Shown here piece after piece: positions 1-6,154 of a stretch of DNA of 8,361 bases (position 1 is its first letter; every line of letters starts with the position of its first letter). The notes beneath the pieces were generated by a model that saw only the letters and a list, made by a program, of their open reading frames with translations, was not told the DNA's origin and searched no databases. Position numbers and translations under genes: made by a program. This DNA comes from Syntrophales bacterium (GTDB taxonomy: Bacteria > Desulfobacterota > Syntrophia > Syntrophales > UBA2210): positions 1 through 8,361 of the forward strand of contig JAQUQY010000058.1 of assembly GCA_028715865.1 (NCBI GenBank), given 5' to 3'.

Positions 1-274
1 AACCGTATTGATTGACTGTCTCAGTTCCCGTGCGCTTCTGATCGTAGTAGTAATGTCCGACAGCGCCTCCCACCAGTGCGCCGATCAAACCACCCACGAC
101 CGCGCTTTTGGCGTCATCACCAATAATGACACCGAGAACGGCGCCTGTCGCCGCTCCGACTCCCGCTCCCACTGCAGCACCTTGGTGCTCTTCCTGCACC
201 GACTGCATAGTCTGACAACTCAACAGCAATAGAAAGGCGACAATCATCAACGATACAATAGTTTTGTTTTTCAT
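1..274 (-). CDS. Glycine-zipper lipoprotein, N-terminal part (runs off left edge)
   Basis: The reading frame starts at 274 and stays open to the window edge, giving about 91 visible residues. It begins MKNKTIVSLMIVAFLLLLSC, a basic start, a hydrophobic stretch and a lipobox (LLSC, Cys20), so it is probably an acylated envelope lipoprotein. After a short polar linker (residues 21-31) comes a glycine/alanine-rich stretch, residues about 32-72, with repeated GxxxG-type spacing (AVGAGVGAATGAVLG, then VVGGLIGALVGGAVG), typical of glycine-zipper membrane-associated segments of the OmpA-like/YmgG/Rcn families. A tyrosine-rich HYYYDQ follows. A Shine-Dalgarno-like AGGGAG lies about 8 nt upstream of the ATG. 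What is seen is a lipoprotein with a glycine zipper; the specific role is not known, and cell-envelope stress or structure is only a family-level guess. The C-terminus is missing from the window. Confidence 0.8.
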   Translation of the reverse strand, partial: MKNKTIVSLMIVAFLLLLSCQTMQSVQEEHQGAAVGAGVGAATGAVLGVIIGDDAKSAVVGGLIGALVGGAVGHYYYDQKRTGTETVNQYG

Positions 275-302
275 CCTGTTTTCTCCCTTCGATATCACGC
301 AG

Positions 303-308
303 ATTATA
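303..308 (-). promoter_or_regulatory. Candidate -10 box for the glycine-zipper lipoprotein
   Basis: On the minus strand this reads TATAAT, a perfect sigma70 -10 box. It would start transcription near 296, leaving a leader of about 22 nt that contains the AGGGAG ribosome site. No convincing -35 box lies 16-18 bp upstream, so the call is tentative. Confidence 0.35.
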
Positions 309-495
309 AACCTGTAGTTGCAAATAGCCTGCCAACAACCTTAGGTACAGCAGAAGACTGAGTTCACCCTTTAATAACTGTTGGTTAGATTATCAGGCGG
401 AGTAGCGGAAAGCATGGAACGATTCGGTTGGCCTCAATATTTAACGGACCCTCAACATTCCGAGTGAACCCGTAAGCTTCCCCATAGGGTAGACA

Positions 496-521
496 TGAAC
501 CGCCCCGGGTATTCCGGAGGC
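496..521 (+). repeat. Left terminal inverted repeat of the 166-bp element
   Basis: It starts TGAACCGCCCCGGG and continues to CCGGAGGC. It pairs with 636-661 in inverted orientation (21 of 26 identical) and is the same end type as 6903-6928 and, inverted, 7255-7280. Confidence 0.7.
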
Positions 522-635
522 TCTGTTAGTTGAGTCCGGTCACCATATCCGGCATTTCCAGACAATGCTTTCTTTCGATCCGTATTTATTGATTCTGAGT
601 GCAGCCGTCGTCACGGACTCATAGGTGGAGTCAAG

Positions 636-661
636 GCCTCCGGCCATCCCGGGACGGTTCA
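636..661 (-). repeat. Right terminal inverted repeat of the 166-bp element
   Basis: Read on the minus strand it starts TGAACCGTCCCGGG and ends CCGGAGGC. The terminal CA at 660-661 marks the element boundary. Confidence 0.7.
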
Positions 662-730
662 ATGAACGGTGGCCGGGATCATGTTCAGGGTGATGAGCGC
701 CATAATGTGCGAAAGATGGGTCGTTTCCAT
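662..730 (-). pseudogene. Possible N-terminal gene fragment cut off at the element boundary
   Basis: On the minus strand an ATG at 730 opens 23 codons (METTHLSHIMALITLNMIPA, then TVH). Its in-frame TGA is the terminal TGA of the mobile element at 661-659, so the frame ends exactly where the element begins. The peptide turns hydrophobic after about ten residues, as the start of a membrane protein would. A purine-rich AAGGTGAAG lies upstream, but at a rather long distance (about 13 nt). I do not recognise the protein, and a frame this short could be chance. Confidence 0.2.
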
Positions 731-771
731 CCCGCCATGGCTTCACCTTTCGCTTATGGATGAGAAGATTT

Positions 772-1182
772 TCATGATTCCAACCGAACCAGAAAAGACT
801 GCATTTGGTCCCATTCCTTAGGAGTGAAGCGGTCGATAAATTGCTGATTGGTATCCTCAAAAAGCTCCATAATTGGTTTCCGATGCTTCTTTGCGTGGTG
901 AGTAAGGTATATCCTAAGTGAACGACGATCCTGCGTGTCCGTTTTCCTTTCAACCCATCCATCATTTTCCAGCCTGTCCAGAAGGCCCGTTGTCGTCGCA
1001 CGATCTTGGGCTATTTTTTCAGCCAACTCGCTCGGCAGAAGCCCCTCCTCTTCCATAACCGCAACGAGCATGAAGAACTGGCCGTGGGTAAGTCTATAGT
1101 GGGATATTTTCTCCCGGTATGCCCTTGATACTTTCCGAACGGCCTTTCCCATCCGGAAACATATGCAGTCTTGAAACGCCAT
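772..1182 (-). CDS. MarR-family transcriptional regulator
   Basis: This 136-residue protein has the length and layout of MarR regulators, homodimeric winged-helix DNA-binding proteins that usually respond to small organic ligands. The N-terminal helix (about 8-27, GKAVRKVSRAY) belongs to the dimer interface. Residues about 47-76 form the helix-turn-helix, with LLPSELAEKIAQDRATTTGL covering the positioning and recognition helices. The wing is the family-typical TDTQDRRSLRIYLT (81-94, with Asp85-Arg86-Arg87). The C-terminal helix (about 100-135) closes the dimer domain. GAGGG lies about 8 nt before the ATG. It sits 92 bp downstream of the butyrate kinase gene on the same strand, so it is probably the last gene of that operon and may regulate it through an acyl-CoA or aromatic/fatty acid ligand; the ligand and target are inference. 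Confidence 0.9.
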   Translation of the reverse strand: MAFQDCICFRMGKAVRKVSRAYREKISHYRLTHGQFFMLVAVMEEEGLLPSELAEKIAQDRATTTGLLDRLENDGWVERKTDTQDRRSLRIYLTHHAKKHRKPIMELFEDTNQQFIDRFTPKEWDQMQSFLVRLES

Positions 1183-1274
1183 AGATGGACCCTCTTTTAC
1201 GATCTATTCAGCATGATCAGATGGATTTGCCTCAGAACCTTCATAATCTGTAAGGCTTTTTGTATTAAGCATCG

Positions 1275-2360
1275 TCATGAACGTTCCTGTCCGTATATTT
1301 TCAGTTTTTCCTGATTTCTCAAGACTCTGAGACCGCCTTCTGCCAAGGCCGCCATTTCATCCTCTCCAGGATAAACGAACACCGGAGCCAGAAACCCGAC
1401 CCTTTCAATGATCCAATCCAGAAGCATCCGCGAATGGGCAAGCCCTCCTGTGATGATGATCCCGTCAACATCCCCCTTTAAGACAGAAGCCATGGCACCT
1501 ATCTCTTTTGAAATCTGATAAGCCATTGCTTCATAAATGAGTTTCGCTTTTTCGTCAGCGCCGCTGATCATGTTTTCCACTTCCCTGGCTTCCGTGCTCC
1601 CGAGATAGGCTGCCAAACCACCCTGGCCCACGAGCTTCGTCTGAATCTGTTTCTTGTCCAGCTTCCCTGAAAAAACCAGATCAATAAGCTCCATGGTAGG
1701 CAAAGCTCCGGTTCGCTCCGGTGTGAAAGGGCCCTCGGAAAGGCCGTGAGTACTGTCAATCACACGTCCCTTCCTGTGGGCGCCAACGGTGACGCCACCT
1801 CCTAAATGTGCCACCACGACATTAATTCCCTCGTATTTTTTCATGAGTTGAGCCGCATATCTTCTGGCAGCCATTTTCTGATTCAGCGCATGAAAAGCAC
1901 TTTTCCGCTCGATGTCCGGAATGCCTGAAATTCTTGCCAGGGGTTCGAATTCATCCGTACTCGGCGGATCAATGACAACAGCCGGCACACCGTATTGCCG
2001 TGAAATTTTCAAGGCCATGGTCGGACCCAAGGCTGAAGCATGTTTCCCGTATTTTCCTGCCAGGAGATCTTTGCACATGATCTCGTCAATTTTATACGCT
2101 CCTGCCGGCCCCGGCCTGCCCAGGCCGCCGCGGCTTACGACCATGGTAAGTTCTTTCGTATCAATGCGATTCTCCGCCAGAAAATTCATTACATCCTGTT
2201 CTCTCCGGGGAAGTTGCTCCTCCAGAGAAGAGCAACGGGCAAAATCTTCTACCCTGTAACTGATATTTTTCGAACATTCAGGCTTGCTGCCATGAAAAAA
2301 TGCAACTTTCGTTGAGAGAGATCCGACATTGACGACAAACAGATATTCTTCATTACCCAT
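1275..2360 (-). CDS. buk: Butyrate kinase (acyl-phosphate + ADP to carboxylate + ATP)
   Basis: This 361-residue protein, about the usual length for butyrate kinases, belongs to the acetokinase family (ASKHA fold) and acts in the cytosol. It makes ATP from butyryl- or branched-chain acyl-phosphate. The phosphate-binding motif near the N-terminus is NVGSLSTK (11-18). It keeps the Asn, both Ser and the Lys of the family's N-P-G-S-T-S-T-K but has Val for Pro and Leu for Thr. Further family segments are SRGG (76-79, probable catalytic Arg77), FHALNQK (156-162), HLGGG (185-189), HGLSEGPFTPERTGALP (205-221, Arg216) and the C-terminal IIITGGLAHS nucleotide site. A near-perfect AAGGAGG (2366-2372) precedes the start. 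The ATG overlaps the last 8 nt of the upstream Ptb gene, which points to translational coupling. It could prefer isobutyrate or another short acid; sequence alone does not settle the substrate. Confidence 0.95.
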   Translation of the reverse strand: MGNEEYLFVVNVGSLSTKVAFFHGSKPECSKNISYRVEDFARCSSLEEQLPRREQDVMNFLAENRIDTKELTMVVSRGGLGRPGPAGAYKIDEIMCKDLLAGKYGKHASALGPTMALKISRQYGVPAVVIDPPSTDEFEPLARISGIPDIERKSAFHALNQKMAARRYAAQLMKKYEGINVVVAHLGGGVTVGAHRKGRVIDSTHGLSEGPFTPERTGALPTMELIDLVFSGKLDKKQIQTKLVGQGGLAAYLGSTEAREVENMISGADEKAKLIYEAMAYQISKEIGAMASVLKGDVDGIIITGGLAHSRMLLDWIIERVGFLAPVFVYPGEDEMAALAEGGLRVLRNQEKLKIYGQERS

Positions 2361-3270
2361 TGGAACCTCCTTCGTCGCTCAGCAGGCATGCCATAGCGAT
2401 CTGGACAAGACGGTCTTCAGGGGAAACAAAAGGAAGATTCAGGATCACCGGCCTGGTTGCCCCCATGACAACGCCTGCCATGTTCATCCTCCCAAAAAAA
2501 ACCAGAGCCTCGGCCATAAGGTAACCCGTGTCAATTTCGGGAACCAGATAAATATCCGCATTTCCTGTCACAATGCTTTTGACTCCTTTGCGCTCGGCTG
2601 CAGCCCGGCTCAAGGCGCAATCTATATCAAGGGGGCCTTCAACAACGGCATCACCGAACTGGCGACGCTCCGACATTTTAGAGAGGATTGCGGCGTCAAG
2701 TGTCGATGGGATTCCGGGATTAACTTGCTCGATGGCCGCCAGTACGGCCACCTTTGGCGACTCTACGCCCAGGATACGGGCAAGTTTCAGGGCATTTGAA
2801 AGGATGTGCTGTTTTTCGGCAACTGACGGATGATTATTGATGAATGTATCTGTGACAAGGATCAGCCTTTCCTTTTTCAAGAGAGGGAACACCGAGACGA
2901 AGCTCAAGAGGCCGCCTTTTGGAAGCATTCCTTTGTCCCTGTCGTGAAGAGCATCGATAGCCGCCTGAGGGGGCAGGGAGCCTTGCATGAAAATGCCCCC
3001 CGCGCTGCTTAGGAGGATGTCCAGCGTCCTTTCCAAGACATGCCGCGGATTATTCTCCTCTACAAGCTCGTAATTTCCTTCCGCCAGTGGCGATTGGTTT
3101 ACCATGTTCCTGATTGCGCCTCCATCCCCCACAAAACATGGAAAGACCAGTCCGGCTCCTGAAGCTTCAGCTATAAGATGCATATCCGGCGCTTCAGGGC
3201 TGGGAACAACAAGTTTTGTTATTCCTTTTTGCATTGCCGCATCTACAATGTCTTTGAACGAATTCAGCAT
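2353..3270 (-). CDS. Phosphate butyryltransferase-family protein, second paralogue (lacks the SRAD motif)
   Basis: This is a Ptb/Pta-family protein of 305 residues with the ATG at 3270, placed one base after the stop of the upstream paralogue. AAGGA lies about 11 nt before it; an upstream in-frame ATG at 3282 is less well placed. The family reaction is acyl-CoA + phosphate to acyl-phosphate + CoA. It keeps VGD (47-49), TDTFINNHP (140-148), NPGIPSTLDAA (184-194), EGPLDIDCA (211-219) and GNADI (236-240). It departs from the family where clostridial Ptb has KG, GNVMYK and TSRADS: here MQG (95-97), DTGYLMAE (247-254) and NLPFVS (278-283), so the Lys, Asn and Ser-Arg-Asp positions are gone. The upstream paralogue keeps most of these, and the two may form one enzyme. 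Alternatively it is a catalytically weakened or regulatory subunit. It overlaps buk by 8 nt. Confidence 0.85.
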   Translation of the reverse strand: MLNSFKDIVDAAMQKGITKLVVPSPEAPDMHLIAEASGAGLVFPCFVGDGGAIRNMVNQSPLAEGNYELVEENNPRHVLERTLDILLSSAGGIFMQGSLPPQAAIDALHDRDKGMLPKGGLLSFVSVFPLLKKERLILVTDTFINNHPSVAEKQHILSNALKLARILGVESPKVAVLAAIEQVNPGIPSTLDAAILSKMSERRQFGDAVVEGPLDIDCALSRAAAERKGVKSIVTGNADIYLVPEIDTGYLMAEALVFFGRMNMAGVVMGATRPVILNLPFVSPEDRLVQIAMACLLSDEGGSNG

Positions 3271-3271
3271 G

Positions 3272-4192
3272 CTAATGCTCATCCTTTTCCATTTCATCGG
3301 CAAGAACGACGGACATGGCCAGCTGCTGCACGATATTGTCGCTGAAGTCCGATCGGGCTGGAATACAGACGGGCCCTTTCGATGTGGCAACCAGGGAACT
3401 TCGGGTCACATCGAGAAAAAAATCGAGTTTACAGAGCACATTGCCCGTATCGAGACACGGAACGACCAGAATATGGGGAACCTCATCCCCTTTGACAGGC
3501 ATATCGCCCCCTCTGTAATTATTCTCTCCCAGGAATATTCCTGTGAATGAGGTGGCGGAAACGAGTTCGCACTCTCCGAAATCGCCGGAATCAGCTGATC
3601 TTTTCAACGCCTCATAGTCTTTGTATGAATCAAGCACACCGCCAACCTCCCTCTGGCCGGAAAGAACAGCAATCCTCGGCCTGGGGTGTCCCAGGAGACG
3701 GTATACGAAAACGGCGTTCTTTATAATTTCCGCCTTGGCCTTGACGTTTGGTTTGATGGTTACTCCGGTGTCGGTGAAAGCCACCAGATGATCAATGCCT
3801 GGAATATCCCAGAAAGAAATCACGCTTACCGTCATGCCGGAACCCGCCTTTGCCTCCTCGCGTATTATCGATCGATAGATGTGGGATGTTGGTATCTGTC
3901 CCTTACTGACAATAGGCAGATTGCCGGAAAAAAGTTTTCCGATTCCCAGATCGGAGATGGCCTGTTGTCCGGTCTGTGGAATTTTCATGAACTTGTCGAT
4001 ATTGAAAGCCACTTTACGGGCAACGTCCTCCATCTTTTTTATGTCGCCAATGAGGATGGGTTCTATGTATCCCTTTTCCCAGCCGATTTTGACTGCATTC
4101 ATGAACTCGGCATCCTCAGGAGCAAGAACCGCTAATTTCTTCGGTCCCCTTTTCTGTGCCAGGACGGAAATATCCTCAAGTGAATTGATCAT
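3272..4192 (-). CDS. Phosphate butyryltransferase-family protein, first paralogue (lacks the DGPLxxD motif)
   Basis: This protein has 306 residues with the ATG at 4192, preceded by GAGGGA at about 9 nt. An in-frame start at 4225 exists but has no ribosome site and would lie in the promoter-like region. It matches the Ptb fold along its length: ILIGD (46-50), SKGQIPTSHIYRSII (96-110, corresponding to the family KGLVNT loop), FTDTG (139-143), DTGNVLCK (248-255) and GPVCIPARSD (273-282, keeping Arg280 and Asp282 of the TSRAD motif). Two conserved blocks are changed: the NPxxPSTLDAA region is EVGGVLDSYKD (182-192), and the DGPLALD region is ATSFTGIFLGENN (213-225). The two proteins are therefore divergent paralogues rather than a recent duplication. 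As first gene of the operon it probably works with the next Ptb and with butyrate kinase in acyl-CoA to ATP conversion. Substrate and independent activity are uncertain. Confidence 0.85.
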   Translation of the reverse strand: MINSLEDISVLAQKRGPKKLAVLAPEDAEFMNAVKIGWEKGYIEPILIGDIKKMEDVARKVAFNIDKFMKIPQTGQQAISDLGIGKLFSGNLPIVSKGQIPTSHIYRSIIREEAKAGSGMTVSVISFWDIPGIDHLVAFTDTGVTIKPNVKAKAEIIKNAVFVYRLLGHPRPRIAVLSGQREVGGVLDSYKDYEALKRSADSGDFGECELVSATSFTGIFLGENNYRGGDMPVKGDEVPHILVVPCLDTGNVLCKLDFFLDVTRSSLVATSKGPVCIPARSDFSDNIVQQLAMSVVLADEMEKDEH

Positions 4193-4204
4193 TGTTTGTA
4201 TTCC

Positions 4205-4256
4205 CTCGACGATTATAATTAGCAAGCATATAGTTTAAATACAAATTATATTAGCC
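4205..4256 (-). promoter_or_regulatory. AT-rich promoter/operator region of the ptb-buk operon
   Basis: Two TATAAT boxes face the operon, at 4245-4250 and 4212-4217 on the minus strand, each part of a repeated CTAAT(T)ATAAT-like unit (4212-4223 and 4245-4255) whose ends are 32 bp apart, about three helical turns. The distal box would start transcription near 4238 with a leader of about 45 nt. The proximal one would put the start inside the ribosome site, so it is more likely an operator half. It contains the palindrome ATTATAAT. -35 matches are poor, which fits an activated or repressed promoter. The MarR protein at 772-1182 is an obvious candidate ligand-responsive regulator; that link is inference. 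Confidence 0.35.
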
Positions 4257-4414
4257 TAAGCCAAGGAATTTATTTTTATATAAAAAGATCAACCTGTTCC
4301 TGGACAGTTAGTTCAATATTTTCTTCTCTCATCATCAACCCTGCCCCGATGGAGGAGTGGTTTCGTTCGGCATTGTGTTTTTTCCGTGATATGCATAAAA
4401 TGAAAAGCAACCAG

Positions 4415-4442
4415 GGCGGAGACGGCCTTGAGAAGCTCCGCC
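4415..4442. repeat. Inverted repeat, 7-bp stem with 14-nt loop
   Basis: GGCGGAG (4415-4421) pairs perfectly with CTCCGCC (4436-4442). Neither strand has a T-run directly after the stem, so it is not a standard terminator. It lies in the gap between the two divergent units and could be a binding site or an RNA hairpin in a leader. Confidence 0.35.
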
Positions 4443-4620
4443 AATACAACTCAACAAAAAAGGAGGACTGGATATTGGGGCTTTTTTCCTCTTCCGTTTT
4501 TTTGAACGGCGGGGTCTGTAACTCACCGCAGGGGCAAAAGTTTCTCCGTCAGGTGGGCAGTTAATAAGTTGAAACTATACCGACCGGGAAAGTATCCGGA
4601 GATCCCGCGGGAGGAAGACC

Positions 4621-5370
4621 ATGGCCAAGAAGATCGCTTTCACGAATCAAAAAGGGGGGGTCGGCAAGACCACTGCCGTACACGGACTGGCGGCCGGGCT
4701 GAAGATCAAGGGACAACGGGTCCTTGTCGTCGACCTCGATGCTCAGGGGAACGCCTCGGCCGTTGCGGGACTCATCATCGAAAATGACCGGAAGACCGTC
4801 AAGGAGCTGCTTGTCGACGGCGGCCACGCGGAGGACTTCATAGTCCATACGGATCTCGTGGACATCATCCCGTCCAACAACTCCCTGAAGGACATTGAGG
4901 CGGCGATGATCGAGGGGAAGCGATTCGACGCGCTCAGGAAGTCCCTTCGATCCCTGAAAGACTCCTATGACTACATCCTTCTGGACTGCCCGCCCAGCAT
5001 CAATGTCTTTACAAAGAACGCTTTGATGGCGGCGGACGAGGTCATCATCCCCGTGGACATGGGGTTCTTTTCCATCCTGGGCCTGAAGCAGCTCCTGGAA
5101 GAGATCAAACGCAGCCGGAAGGAACTCAACCGTTCGCTCATCCTTCGGGGCGTCCTGATCTGCAAGTTCGACCGCAGGACGGCCCTGTCGGACCAGATCT
5201 TCGGGATCCTCAGGGAAAGCTTTCCCGACAAGCTCTTCAAAACGCTGATCCGGATCAACATCGACCTCGTGAAGGCGCAGATCGCGCAAAAGAGTATTTT
5301 CGACTACAACCCCAGAAGCAACGGGGCCGAGGATTTTATGTCACTGACGGAGGAGATCATTCATGGCTAA
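4621..5370 (+). CDS. parA: ParA/MinD-type (Soj-like) partition ATPase
   Basis: This 249-residue protein has the length of chromosomal ParA/Soj proteins, which lack an N-terminal HTH domain. The deviant Walker A motif is KGGVGKTT (11-18), with signature Lys11 and catalytic Lys16. The Walker A' region is DLDAQGNAS (38-46), and Walker B is YILLDCPPS (118-126, Asp122). Such ATPases dimerise on ATP, bind nucleoid DNA non-specifically and form gradients that move or space a cargo. GGGAGGAAG lies just upstream of the ATG. The next gene overlaps it by 8 nt, and no ParB-like protein or obvious parS cluster is visible in the window. The cargo is therefore unlikely to be a plasmid centromere, although a distant ParB cannot be excluded. 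The coding sequence looks more GC-rich than the ptb operon. The symbol reflects the family, not proven function. Confidence 0.93.
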   Translation: MAKKIAFTNQKGGVGKTTAVHGLAAGLKIKGQRVLVVDLDAQGNASAVAGLIIENDRKTVKELLVDGGHAEDFIVHTDLVDIIPSNNSLKDIEAAMIEGKRFDALRKSLRSLKDSYDYILLDCPPSINVFTKNALMAADEVIIPVDMGFFSILGLKQLLEEIKRSRKELNRSLILRGVLICKFDRRTALSDQIFGILRESFPDKLFKTLIRINIDLVKAQIAQKSIFDYNPRSNGAEDFMSLTEEIIHG

Positions 5371-5764
5371 GAAGACAAAATCGGACATCTTGGAGAAGTT
5401 GAGTGCGCTGAAGCCACACGTGCCGACCAGCACAAGGAAACCCTCGAACAAGACGGATCAGAAGGTCCGGAAACCACCTGCAAAAAAAGCTCCTCAACGG
5501 AAACCGGCGACGCGCAGGGCTGCTGGTCCGGAGATGAAGAAGGCCGAAATGCCGGCAGCTTCGCCGGAAGCCGGGACTGCCGCGCAGGAGCACGCCCGGA
5601 TGAAGCCACAGGAAAGGCACGAACCAGGGAAACACCCCTTCGGGGGCATGATGAGTATCCCCTTCACCGTGTTCGAACTCTGGCGGGGAATCTTTAAGAC
5701 GTGGTACGGAATGGCGGAAAACAACATCCGTTATCTCATGAATATTTCCTTCTGGAGAATGTAG
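5363..5764 (+). CDS. Small basic, probably disordered partner protein of the ParA ATPase
   Basis: This 133-residue protein starts at an ATG embedded in the end of parA (ATGGCTAA overlap), with GGAGGAG about 7 nt upstream. It has a short basic N-terminus (MAKKTKSDILEKLSALKPHV). A long Lys/Arg/Pro/Ala-rich low-complexity stretch (about 20-92) probably lacks a fold. An aromatic and hydrophobic C-terminal segment (93-133) contains FTVFELWRGIFKTWYGMAEN and ends in ISFWRM. I do not recognise a domain and there is no HTH, so it is not a ParB. The layout, a basic tail next to a ParA gene plus a sticky C-terminal segment, resembles cargo adaptors such as McdB, or proteins that sit on storage granules or membranes. 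The basic N-terminus could stimulate the ATPase, as ParB N-termini do. Function is inference. Confidence 0.75.
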   Translation: MAKKTKSDILEKLSALKPHVPTSTRKPSNKTDQKVRKPPAKKAPQRKPATRRAAGPEMKKAEMPAASPEAGTAAQEHARMKPQERHEPGKHPFGGMMSIPFTVFELWRGIFKTWYGMAENNIRYLMNISFWRM

Positions 5765-5779
5765 GTGCGAAGAAAGGTC

Positions 5780-5899
5780 TTAATTGAGGTAATCGCCGCG
5801 GTTGTACTTGATGATTTCCACGGCAGACGCCACGAGAAGTCTGTTGAGTAAGCCCCCCACGTCATGTACTTCATGGAGCGGCTCCAGGGCCAGGGAAAT
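5780..5899 (-). pseudogene. Possible C-terminal relic of a lost gene
   Basis: An open minus-strand frame of 39 codons has in-frame stops at both sides. Its translation (EPLHEVHDVGGLLNRLLVAS, then AVEIIKYNRGDYLN) has amphipathic, protein-like composition and looks like the tail of an enzyme. No ATG or ribosome site starts it, and the region upstream is not coding in the same frame. I do not recognise the family; it may be chance. Confidence 0.2.
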
Positions 5900-5914
5900 T
5901 CAAGATAATTTTTA

Positions 5915-5943
5915 TCAAGGGGAAAACGGAGATTCCCCCTTGA
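5915..5943. repeat. Inverted repeat, 10-bp stem with one bulge
   Basis: TCAAGGGGAA (5915-5924) pairs with TTCCCCCTTGA (5933-5943) with one extra C, around an 8-nt loop. No T-run follows on either strand, so it is at best an atypical terminator for the convergent genes on either side. Confidence 0.4.
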
Positions 5944-6154
5944 CCCGCCCGGAAGCCAGCTGTGGCATTGTTTACCCTTTCCTGCCGTTTGATCCTTTTT
6001 CCCCTCGGTGCCCTGGACGTAAAGCGCAGGCATATTTTGGTTGAGGACGGCAAGGTGGGTCAGTCAACGGCGTGAACGGCGACCTGATGATCGGCCAGGT
6101 AATCGATGAGGCCATACCTGACAGCCCAGACCGATAATGTTTTATGGATAATTC

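Larger units (their letters stand above)
496..661. mobile_element. 166-bp non-autonomous IS3-type (MITE-like) remnant
   Basis: The segment is bounded by inverted repeats that start TG and end CA, as IS3-family ends do. The left end (496-521, starting TGAACCGCCCCGGG) matches the reverse complement of the right end (636-661) at about 21 of 26 positions. Inside, 564-598 matches 6961-6995 of the second element at 33 of 35 positions, and the left 110 bp as a whole can be aligned with 6903-7005. It contains no transposase gene, so it could only move if a complete element elsewhere supplied transposase. I see no convincing 3-4 bp target duplication (left flank ACA, right flank ATG), so it is old, or its flanks have been rearranged. 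Confidence 0.7.
4193..4620. other. 428-bp divergent intergenic region between the ptb operon and the parA unit
   Basis: The left third (to about 4330) is very AT-rich and holds the ptb promoter region. The rest has normal composition. A 7-bp-stem hairpin lies at 4415-4442. Long A and T runs at 4456-4505 are mirror-like rather than complementary and do not form a terminator. For the parA unit, TTGAAA at 4569-4574 followed after 17 bp by GTATCC is a weak promoter guess. An open frame on the plus strand at 4349-4564 lacks a ribosome site and looks spurious. Confidence 0.5.
5765..6154. other. 390-bp gene-free gap between convergent units
   Basis: This gap lies between the parA unit and the converging methyltransferase gene. 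It holds a hairpin (5915-5943), a tail-like open frame on the minus strand (5780-5899), and a second short minus-strand frame whose last 30 or so codons end at 6060 (containing VWAVRYGLIDYLADHQ). Neither frame has a usable start and ribosome site. I see no tRNA, known RNA or convincing terminator. Confidence 0.5.

Noticed and set aside
662..690. TGAACGGTGGCCGGGATC next to the 166-bp element, resembling another IS end
   Set aside because: Only the first few bases and a GGCCGGGAT stretch resemble the IS ends; there is no partner repeat or transposase, so it is too weak to call.
540..1001. Minus-strand open frame of 153 codons
   Set aside because: It overlaps marR in another frame and then runs through the mobile element; no family features and no ribosome site.
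4456..4505. A-run followed by T-runs suggesting a terminator
   Set aside because: The arms are mirror images rather than complementary, so no stable hairpin forms.
4349..4564. Small plus-strand open frame upstream of parA
   Set aside because: No Shine-Dalgarno sequence before its ATG and no recognisable domain; it lies in a promoter-like region.
4561..5289. Long minus-strand open frame of 242 codons opposite parA
   Set aside because: It is a shadow of the GC-rich parA gene: charged, low-complexity composition, no ribosome site, and parA itself has all ParA motifs.
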